From: Pilatotrama ljubarskyi
Lineage: Eukaryota; Basidiomycota; Agaricomycetes; Polyporales; Polyporaceae
Direction of reading: 5' to 3'
Length of the DNA: 64,000 nucleotides
Assembly: GCA_022385805.1 (NCBI GenBank)
Contig: MU277670.1
Span: 963,102-1,027,101 of the forward strand
Part shown: positions 54,422 through 64,000 of the stretch, piece by piece
Numbering within the stretch: position 1 is the first letter of the stretch
Layout of the letters: each line of letters opens with the position of its first letter
Position numbers and translations under genes: made by a program
The notes under the pieces: generated by a model
Seen by the model: only the letters and a program-made list of their open reading frames with translations
What the model was told of the DNA's origin: nothing
Databases searched by the model: none

Positions 54422-56814
54422 TCACGCAGCATCGACATCCTCGCCATCGTAAGCACCCTCCTCATCCTCCTCCTCGGCGGTGAACGCGTTCGCCGGAACG
54501 GCATATAGACGGAGCACAGGCTGCAAGAGACATGTCCAGGTCAGCATTGATTGAAATCATCTCGACAGCAGACGCAACGGAGATAACGATGAGGCTATGA
54601 ACCCGCGAGGGCCTTCAGACTCGACGTGCAGATCCCGCTATACCATTATGGTGATGCATCGAAACGACATCCATGAATGGTTGTATGAAAAACCAGGGCT
54701 GATGCGGGTCAACAGTGACGCGTCGCAGACGCATTCAACGGATGCAGGCGCCGACTCCGACATTGATCAAATGACGTGAAGGCTACTTCCCCCAGTGATC
54801 GCAGGCGTCGTGTCGGGCGCGGGCCTGTACGGGAACTCCGCGAGCAGGAAGGACGAGGAGGATCGCGTACCTTGTTCGGGTCCTTGACCAGGACATACTT
54901 GCCCTCGGGCTGCTTCATGCACATGTCGGCGATGGTCCGAACGATACCCCAGCCGTTGGCAAGCGAGACGTTCAGCTGAGCGGCGAAGTCTGCCGGGCGC
55001 GTGGACGTCGTGCTCAAGATGACATGGCGAGTGTTGTCGCGGGGATTCACCCGAGAGATGAATCTGGCGGAAGCGCATAATCGTAATTAGCGGTCATGAG
55101 GCGAGATGATGAGGCCCATTGCTGCTCCGAATTGCCTCCCGGAACAGCAAGGGCGATCGACGGGGGAACATACCCTATTTTCAAGAGATCGGCGCCAGCG
55201 AGGACACTCTGCACGGTCCACTTCGCCAGCTTACAGCTGTTGTTCTTCATCTCCGTCGCCATGACTGCACCACGCTGGGAATCCAACTTGGTTCGCCAGT
55301 CAGGAGCACCACCAGCGCCCGGCGCCCGAGGGTCGAACTCATTCAGGGCACGAATTGTGACGAGGCCCTGGCCATCGGTGGGGTTACCCATGCCGGGGAA
55401 ATAGGCGTCGACCTCCGTACGAACGCACAGCCGCATGTCCTCGTCCTCGGTAATGCCGAGGTCGAAAACACGGTAGCGGTAGCCGCAAGATGCGAGCGGC
55501 TCAGTCTCATCGGGCCCATAGAAGGGATTGGGCTTCGAGAAGTCAACAGGCGGAGGAGGAGGGGTCTCGATGACCGTCTGGAACATGAAGTTCTGGTTGA
55601 TGTAGGTAGCCTCCAAAGACAAGGAAGTCGCGGAGTTGATGGAAGGCGTCTCCGGAACGGCGACCTTCTCGTTGGGATTATTCGGGTTGGTCGTGGTGGG
55701 GTCCTGAGGAGGATCCGCCGCATTCTCGTTGACAGTGACGGTGTCGAAGGGACCACCATCGCGCTTATCGAAGAAGAGCTTGTTGCCCTCCCGGACAACA
55801 ACGATATCCCAAGGGTATACCGATCTCGGCGCACACATGAGGACAGCCAGGATGACGTCCGTCGTGTAGATCGTCGCAGTATCCTTGGCCGCGAGCTGAG
55901 AAGAAAAAAATCATCAGCATACGCTGGTCTGATAGGAGACGTCACTCATTTACCTCCTGAATGACAGGGTCATCCGACGTGGTAGGGTTATACTTGATGC
56001 GGTCGAGAAGCTGCAAAGGCTTCTCGGTCCTCGTCGTGATACGGTCGTAGGTCTTGTCGTAAGGGAATACACGACCGTAGGTATCACTGCAAGTCGATCA
56101 GAAGACTGGTCGTATTACCGAGGAACTCGGACGAAACGTACAGGTCTTCCGGATCGTCTACTTCAAGGCGCAGCTTGGCCAGGCGGTGGAACTCAACTTC
56201 CTCCAACATCGCCCAGTCCGGGGAGATAGCCACAGACGACTCCCGCGTGCGGCCCGTCTACACAATGTGAGCCTGGGGTAGTCGGAGACACCAACGGATA
56301 TATTGCGTACCTTCTCCCAGTCCCTCCAGCCTCTCCGTCCACCACGCTGACCACCGCCTCCGCGCCCGGAGGAGAAGCCACCACGACCGCCTCTCTGGGC
56401 GCCGCCTCTGCCATATGATGCTCCGCCCCGTCCAGCACCCCTGCCGCGGGTCATCGGCCCACCTCTGCGTGTCGCGCCCGCCTTGCTATCCACGAGCGAG
56501 AAGCTCGACTCGTCCTCCGCATGGAAGTAAGCGAACGCACTTGCGGTGCCACTGCCGAAAGCCTGTTGACCATCACGCCTGCCACGGCCCTGCACACCAG
56601 CACGAGCATTGGCCTGTGCAGACAGACCTAGGTTGGTCGGCCGGTTGTCGCCAGACAGATCATTCCAGTCGGCAAAACGGCCAAGCTTGTCAGATTTTGA
56701 GTAGGGAGCATAAGGGATGTCCTTGAACTTGAACTGGGACGGCACGGTGGACGTCGACGGACCCCATCCGCCCTCCGGATTGTCGTTAATCGGTGGGAGA
56801 GAGAAGGAGGACAT
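54422..56814 (-). CDS. eIF3d: Eukaryotic translation initiation factor 3 subunit D
   Basis: Subunit of eIF3; in animals eIF3d binds the mRNA cap on selected messages. The gene reads leftwards from [20 protein letters not shown] (ATG 56814-56812). An RGG-rich, arginine/glycine-repeat region follows (about 56470-56330; family members have a basic stretch here). Then come the conserved [38 protein letters not shown] and [20 protein letters not shown] with [16 protein letters not shown]. The core ends with [40 protein letters not shown] and [14 protein letters not shown]. It ends in [20 protein letters not shown] and an acidic tail. Introns include 54521-54870, unusually long at 350 bp and placed just before the last exon, and shorter ones near 55090-55030, 55960-55900, 56145-56090 and 56310-56260. 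Minor junctions are approximate. Diverges from the IST3 gene. Confidence 0.94.
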
Positions 56815-56955
56815 TTTGTGGTCCGAGTCGGTGAGCGTACAGACCAGATGCACAAAATTTCGTAGGCGCCCGCTCAAGCACTGACGCCGACGCTGTGGAC
56901 GCGCACGTGGGCGGCGCGTCTCAGATGCAACTCACCTCCAGCCACAACCACAACC
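56815..56955. promoter_or_regulatory. Bidirectional promoter eIF3d / IST3
   Basis: 141 bp separate the divergent start codons. A CACGTG palindrome (E-box type) lies near 56904, inside a GC-rich stretch. The layout shows shared control is possible; it does not prove it. Confidence 0.6.
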
Positions 56956-58172
56956 ATGAAGTGAGTCTGGTGCACGCAATGTCTGGAAAGCTGGGTGCTG
57001 AATGTGTGCTACAGCGTAGTGAGGGAGATCAATAAGATCAACGAGCGTGAACTGGACCTTGGCACGAAGGGCTCGTGGCATGACGATTACAAGGGTAAGT
57101 CATGGCAGGCTTCGCCCGTCTGCTTAGTGCTGAACTGGTTCTATCAGATTCGGCCTACATTTTCGTTGGAGGCCTACATAGAGACCTCACGGAGGGAGAC
57201 GTGATCACCATATTCTCGCAGTACGTGTCTATCTCTCTCTCTTGCTCTCCCGGTGGCTGAGCGGACTAGGTATGGCGAGATCATGGACGTGAACATGCCT
57301 CGCGACAAAGAGACCGGCAAACCCAAGGGCTACGCCTTCGTAATGTACGAGGACCAACGCTCGACTATCCTGGCCGTAGACAATCTGAATGGGGCCAAGG
57401 TCCTGGACAGGACCATCCGCGTCGACCATGTGAAGAAGTACCGCCAACCAAAGGAGAAGGGCGAAGATGGAGAGCTGCATGAACGTGACGAGCCGAGCCT
57501 TAACGCGAAGCCGCCTGCTATTATGGGTAACTATTGTCAATCCTCGCTCTTCGTAGTAATTCTGACGACCATGTCTACGCAGATGACGAGGAGGCTTCGG
57601 AATCATCCGACGACTCGGGACCCGAGATTGACCCTGAGGATCCCATGCGAGACTACTTGATAGCGAAGCGGAAGGAGGAAAAGGCGGCCAAACAGGGCAA
57701 GAAGTCCAAGTCTAAGCGTAAGCACAAAGATGAGACCCCGGAGGAGCGGAAGGCGCGGAAAGAAAGGAAGAGGCTCCGCAAAGAGAAGGCGAAGTCAGCG
57801 GGGGTGAGGGCAGCCGAGGAGTTGCTGAACTCGCTGGGCGGTGGGCTGGACTCTGTTGGCCGTCGGCGTGGAAGCCCTTCGCCCAGGAGGTCACGTAGCA
57901 GGACCCCAATCCGCAATGTCGACATCGAACCCCGTCGTAATCGCCACTCACCCCCAAGACGTCGGAGCCGCTCTCGCGATCATTCCCCTCCAAGAAGGTA
58001 TCGCAGCCGAACGCCACCCAGGCCCTCTCGGAGTCCTATAGCAGTCTACCAGTCACCACGTTCGAAACCGTACGATGACGATAAGCGAGATGTGCGTCAC
58101 GACGTCTCCGACCGACGGAGGCCTCGGTATGATGACGAAACCCCTCCGAGGACGCGGAGAGGGTACGACTGA
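56956..58172 (+). CDS. IST3: Spliceosomal RNA-binding protein Ist3/Snu17 (RBMX2)
   Basis: RRM protein of the RES complex, bound to SF3b and the branch-site region of pre-mRNA. Five coding exons: 56956-56960 (only ATGAA), 57015-57094, 57148-57220, 57270-57526 and 57583-58172, for 334 residues. The diagnostic N-terminus reads [20 protein letters not shown] and [16 protein letters not shown]. The RRM (about residues 32-110) has RNP2 YIFVGGL and RNP1 KGYAFVMY, then the family mark [16 protein letters not shown]. The rest is an acidic patch, then a Lys-rich helix ([18 protein letters not shown]), and finally an Arg/Ser-rich tail with many [12 protein letters not shown] units. The long RS tail is like human RBMX2 and unlike the short yeast protein. 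The five-base first coding exon is forced by phase and by the conserved MN-VVREI start. Confidence 0.95.
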
Positions 58173-60171
58173 CGTGAGTTGGGAGAGGATACCGTACCGT
58201 CTCTGGACAGCTGCCAGATTGACGTCGGTAAGTCAGTTGTATGCTGTACCAAAAGAGTACTGCAATTGACAGGCCCCGCCATAGCTTTCCCCTAACATGA
58301 CGCATGCACTCTTGCACGCACATCGACCTCATCTCGTCCACCTGCTTCGCATGTACTCCTGTCTACACGCAAACTCATTGATACATTGTGCTCATGTCCT
58401 CTCGCGAGCGAACCACATGCGAACAGTCACATCTGGTGTGCAAGTACAAATCCCGCATTTCCGCGTGCAACATTTGTACGACGTTCCGTGGGAGAGGCGG
58501 CATGCCAAAGCCAGCAGCCTCATTCTCGCCTTCTCGAAGCATTGCATGCATGTATCCGCCTATACCGTTGCACACCATGGCTGACACTGACATGATCGCA
58601 GGCCTGCCCTTTCGCCGGCACGCTCAGAGGAAGTGACCGACCACTTGCGTGTCCGGGACGCAGTTGGAGAGCACATTGCATTATCAGCTTCGTACCGCTG
58701 CAAAACGCCCACGTCTCAACAAGTCTTTGGAAGAGCTTTCCGCCCTATGGAAGCCTGTGGACCAGCCTGGGAATCGGCTTGCGCCCCACGAACGGGTGAG
58801 CCCCAGATGCCAGTCTCAGAGGCGGTGCCTTCTCGCGATGGCACGACGCAGCTGGGAAGCAGCGGGGTTTGTCTGTCAATTCAAGCTCATGGCTAACTCT
58901 GGTGTGGAATTTCCGGAGGGCATTCACACTGAAACTCGGGAGCCAATGGCGACGCCGAGGCGGAATTAGGGACTCTGTAACATGAGTTTTCGCCGGAGGC
59001 GATGCAGTGGGTGTTCTTGCACACTCTCCTCCATCAAGGTGGCTGACAGAACCTAAATGCTGACGCTGCTATTACGCTGCAGACTCTCATGGGTGCATTC
59101 TCCTGATCCTGATGTAGGTCGAACGGTATGTGACGGCGTTCGCTGCCGCCACCGTGGGATGGTGAAATCCTACAGGGTGGCTCTGCTCAGGAATCACCGT
59201 GGCAGTACGGAGGAAGACCGGTCGTCGTCAGTTTCGTTCTTATCGTGTTCTGGCGCAGCCTCGTGGTGGCAGAGGACGTTTGGAGGGGCTTCGGGCGAGT
59301 GGAGCACCTAAACGGGAGACCTATAACTTCGCTGCTTCGACCAATCACGATGGAAGCAGGAGCGGGAAGACGAGCGCACGGACGGCATGAGAGTGCAGCC
59401 CCGCATTCTCCGTGATTGGACCGCCGAATCTTAAGAGATCCCGAGCAGAGTCCCGGGAGCCGAAGGCAATCAAGGATCCACCCACACCTGTGGAACGTAG
59501 TGCTCAATAGCACTGGAAGCATCCGCCACATGAAGGAAGTACGGTATTGAAGCCGCGGCCCTTTTCAGTGGGCAGCTGGCAATGGCCGAGTATAGCTTGG
59601 GAGGGTATTGTTCATCTCGTTCAGCTTCAGCATTGAATAGGTCTGTCATCTATTCAGCGACGCTGGTAGTACGCGTATGAGTGTTGAGCTTCTTGACTCC
59701 TCCGCTGGGATGTGAACGACTCCATGCGCATCCTTGAGGCGGGACCTTCGTGCCGGTGTGCAAAATATGATATCGATACTGCTCTTATTCTAGCATACAT
59801 GGGTATTGTATACCGCCCGAAGCCACAGCGGCTACTACTGTGCTACAGCTCTGAGCTAGTCAAGATCGGTTATGGGACGTTTACGAGAAATTTGAGAAGA
59901 CCGTAGCATTCAAGGTACCCATGGAAAATGCTATGGCGGGCTAGTAGCGGAGGGCGAAAAAGGTTTGTGCTGAATAGGTTGTGCGATACATTCAACTCTA
60001 CTGATGCATGGGGATGGGAGGAAAGTCGTGTAAGTTCACTACTACACTACCAAGTGTCTATGACAAAAACAACATGAGGTATGAGGTATATCCAAAATGG
60101 TGAACGCCGTGTAAATTTTGCCAAACTCAAAACCGTCCTTGTCTGCCCGCCCTCTGCTTTCCTACGCCTCC
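58173..60171. other. Gene-poor region of 2 kb
   Basis: Between the 3' ends of IST3 (plus) and the beta-helix gene (minus). Apart from the frame at 58649-58969, listed separately, I see only short competing frames, such as 59057-59311 plus and 59187-59531 minus. Confidence 0.45.
58649..58969 (+). CDS. Possible small gene or gene remnant, unrecognised
   Basis: An open stretch of 106 codons without an ATG near its left end; it could be entered from the acceptor-like GGGACGCAG at about 58663. It reads in part RTAAKRPRLNKSLEELSALW and AARRSWEAAGF-like helix-forming sequence and ends at TAG 58967-58969. A GTGAGC donor-like site lies inside at about 58796. Amino-acid composition looks more protein-like than the surrounding frames. 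I do not recognise it and cannot find a convincing first exon; it may be chance. Confidence 0.2.
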   Translation: MSGTQLESTLHYQLRTAAKRPRLNKSLEELSALWKPVDQPGNRLAPHERVSPRCQSQRRCLLAMARRSWEAAGFVCQFKLMANSGVEFPEGIHTETREPMATPRRN

Positions 60172-61987
60172 TCAGTAGCGACGCCCTGACGCCCTGGCAC
60201 GCCTAACGGCCCAGTTCCGCACAAAGTAAGTGACGATAGCGAGAGCGGCGACGCCCAGAATCACGCCGATTGCAATACCAGCCTTGGCGCCGCCGGAAAG
60301 ACCGCCATGCGAGCTGGGGGAGGAATTGGACGTCGGCGACCCCGACGACGTGGGGGAAGAACCTGACGATGACGGATTACCGCCGAACGGCCAGTAGTCG
60401 CCTCCCTCTGGCGGCATGATACAGGTCAAGCTGTTGCCGTCGGGAATGAGTTGGAAGCCGCTCTGGATGTTCGAGGACTGGACGGTGTTCTGATCCTGGA
60501 CGAACGGCGCAGGACTGGGGGTGACATCCGTCGTGCTGCAGTTCGGTCCGTTCGAACCGATGAACGACGTATTCCCAACCAGGGTGTTTCCTTGCACGGT
60601 AAAATTCGTCGCGGACGAGATTGCGATGCCGTAGCCGAAAGCGCCAGTAAGTTGGTTGTTGAGGACGGTCCCAGACAGGCTGACATTGTTAAAGTAGCGG
60701 TCTCCAAACCAGGTCCGCGGGCCAATGGCAATGCCAATTCTATTCAAGGGTTTAGACGCCATGTGATGCGTGAAGGACAGAGACATACTTGACAATCGCA
60801 TCGTCTTGGTTGACGCCTTTGGTTTCACCGGCCTCTGCCGTCTCAGTTGCGAAACCGCCTCTGATGATGTTGTTGCGCACAACAGTATCCGTATAGTTCC
60901 CGTTCCAGGGGTCGTAGTCAACCATGTTGATACCTCCTAAGAGTGTCATCTATGGAACACTGCCATGTCAGTCTTTCTGACCTGCACCGGCCTGGTCATA
61001 TTACATACAGTCTCGACCCAAATCGTATTGTTCTCTACGACGGTTCCAGGCGAGCCGAAAAGAACGATGCCTCCATCCTGTTGTCCCGCATATTAGTGCT
61101 GTTTGAGGGTAGGAGCAGTGGCACTTACAGTGGGGTTGTTGACCATGTTGTTGCGTACCAAGCTATTCTGGCAGCTAACGCTGATGCCGTCCGCCCATTC
61201 CTGGAAGTTATCGGAACCACAGGGTCCTATATCGTTGTTCTGCACGGTGATGTTGTTGCATGTGAACGCGCCCTCCGCGATGTGCAGGCACGACCAGCTG
61301 CGCGGGTCGAACGAGCGGACGTATTCGATCAGTTGGTTCGCATTCGACCCGCCCATCTCAATATTGGCACCACCGCTCGTAGGAGAGGCTCCAGCGCGAG
61401 TTCCATTGATCTGGATGAGACCAGAGAAGTCAGGGGAGTGCGAACGCCGAGGAATTTGCTATCTGCGGACCTGAATGTTACGCAGCTTCACTCCACTGCA
61501 ATTCTGACAGGTACCGTCCACTGCGGTCGTGTGGCCTTGCCCATTGGCCACTGGACCGGCGACTACGAGAGTTGCGCGGTCATCTCCAGTAGGATAGCCA
61601 ACCGTGCTGATTTCCTGGTCTTGCGCGGCAAACAAAATTGGTGCCTGAATGAAGTACTGAACGCTGGGACACAGAGGAAGGACGTATCCAGGGCCGGAGG
61701 AATTTAACAGGGCGTTCAGGCGGTCGGTGAGCGTGTTGAGCGGGTCAGCCGGCTCGCAGTCGGCGCGTGTGTGCAGCTCAACGGGTGACCTTCTCGTCAG
61801 GGATTCATCGATTGCACGCCATATCAATCACGGGAAGTGCGCACTCGGAGAACAATGTATTGCGAGAGTGTCCTGAAAGTGCTCGCCTATGTTGAAAAGT
61901 CGTCCCAGTCTTCTGTAGCGCTGCGTTTGACATGGCTACCAGAAGCGCAGCTGCAAGAAGTAGCGCACGAAGAGCCGTTTGTGTCAT
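60172..61987 (-). CDS. Secreted/membrane-anchored right-handed beta-helix protein
   Basis: Begins with a clear signal peptide (ALRALLLAAALLVAMSNA; ATG 61987-61985). The body is a parallel beta-helix of the pectin-lyase type, with Asn-rich ladder turns: SGVKLRNIQ, FTCNNITVQNNDIG, NSLVRNNMVNNPTDGGI, GTVVENNTIWVE, TVVRNNIIRGGF, GTVLNNQLTG and FTVQGNTLVGNTS. Paired Cys (CQNCSG; WSCLH; GPCGSD) suggest disulfides. After a Ser/Pro-rich stalk comes one membrane helix (GIAIGVILGVAALAIVTYFV) and a short basic tail (RRARASGRRY), so it is a type I surface protein. At least four short introns interrupt it (near 61450, 61130, 61000 and 60760), plus one near 61830-61780 that joins the signal-peptide exon and is not firmly resolved. 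No pectinase catalytic Asp or Lys set is recognisable, so a polysaccharide-binding or epimerase-like role is only a guess. Confidence 0.8.
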
Positions 61988-62690
61988 GGTCTTCTACTTC
62001 GAATATACGCGGAGGTCGTCCTGAGGCGATCTGGAAGACAGAGCAACGAGAGATGAGTCTGTACACAAGAAAGCAGAACCGAGATTCTAGACAAGAGAGG
62101 AGATAGACAAAGGAGCGACTAGAAGTGGAGATAACGAGGCAAACGCGAGGACCGTCCGGCTGAGCAGCGGCGACGTCGAGATCGGCGTCCAGGAAAGCGT
62201 TGCGTAAGACGCCCGCAAAGCAGGCTAGCGTCAAATTCGGCTACAATATTGCAGAATATTGCCTGCGACTGCCGACGGCTCTCGGTTGTCCCTGCAAGCT
62301 GTGTTGCGGCAACGGCACAAATGTATGCGCGATACATTGGTAAGTGTCGACTTATGCGCGCAGAATACAATACATCAATGCTACTCGACAGGTTGGAGAT
62401 ACAAATGGTAGTGCGGCTTCGGCCAAGTAGGTCACGATGCGAAACGAACAAGCACGACATACGCTCGAGGAGTGTCCGAAGAGGCCCCGACGAGTCTGAG
62501 ATACATCCGGGCGGTAGCGATTTCCTCAGAAGGCCAATGGCGGCAATAATAATACGCTCTGGAGTGTGACGTTCACCGTACCGTATGCGGAACTGAAGGT
62601 GAGAAGCTCTCTATGTCATGGGAAGGGTCTGGCCGAAACAGCCAGACACCATACGGTTACCAAGCAGGGTCCAGACTAGCACACACGGCG
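61988..62690. other. Intergenic region between PAP1 and the beta-helix gene
   Basis: Both flanking genes read leftwards, so this is the promoter of the beta-helix gene and the 3' UTR of PAP1. Only short frames (up to 113 codons) occur; none is recognisable. Confidence 0.5.

Positions 62691-64000
<1,310 letters not shown>

Overview
The window is nuclear DNA of a filamentous basidiomycete, most likely an Agaricomycete. The genes are GC-rich, each is split by many introns of about 45-70 bp with GT..AG ends, and every recognisable protein is a eukaryotic or fungal family. Genus cannot be fixed from sequence alone. I recognise or can delimit 18 protein-coding genes (two cut by the window ends), one intron-containing tRNA gene, one weak gene candidate and one orphan open frame. 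I saw no bacterial, viral or CRISPR content, no reverse transcriptase or transposase, and no secondary-metabolite cluster.

Layout. 0-3 kb: the 3' part of an unrecognised Ser/Arg-rich gene, a TLS1/C9orf78 splicing-factor homologue, and tRNA-Tyr(GUA) on the minus strand. 4.4-7.2 kb: PAPS reductase (MET16) and a compact ribonuclease III with a C-terminal dsRNA-binding domain. 7.6-10.2 kb: two neighbouring minus-strand genes for cytochrome c oxidase (COA3 assembly factor, COX7 subunit), then the divergent YEATS-domain gene YAF9. 10.3-22.3 kb: the ATR/Mec1/Rad3 checkpoint kinase, with a cluster of four ACGCGT boxes in its promoter, followed by NOP14. 22.5-31 kb: a poorly resolved small gene, an uncharacterised CNH-like protein, and a TRP-like (Flc/Pkd2 type) membrane protein. 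36-41 kb: an ING-family PHD-finger protein and a GATA-type zinc-finger factor. 48.5-58.2 kb: an NTF2/SnoaL-like protein, a UBAC2/Dsc2-type rhomboid-UBA membrane protein, eIF3d and, divergent from it, the spliceosomal RNA-binding protein IST3/RBMX2. 60-64 kb: a secreted or membrane-anchored beta-helix protein and the 3' half of poly(A) polymerase PAP1, cut by the right edge.

Most genes are unlinked housekeeping functions (RNA processing, translation, chromatin, DNA-damage signalling), as expected in a fungal chromosome arm. Possible functional neighbours are COA3 with COX7, and two short divergent promoters (COX7/YAF9 and eIF3d/IST3). Long gene-poor stretches (about 30.9-36.2 kb, 41.2-48.5 kb, 49.6-51.7 kb and 58.2-60.2 kb) hold only short uncorroborated frames. 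The 41-48 kb one contains a 91-bp inverted repeat pair of about 98% identity. Exon limits given below were read by eye from splice signals, reading phase and protein-family similarity. They are firm for short genes and approximate for ATR, NOP14, the TRP-like gene, eIF3d and the beta-helix gene.
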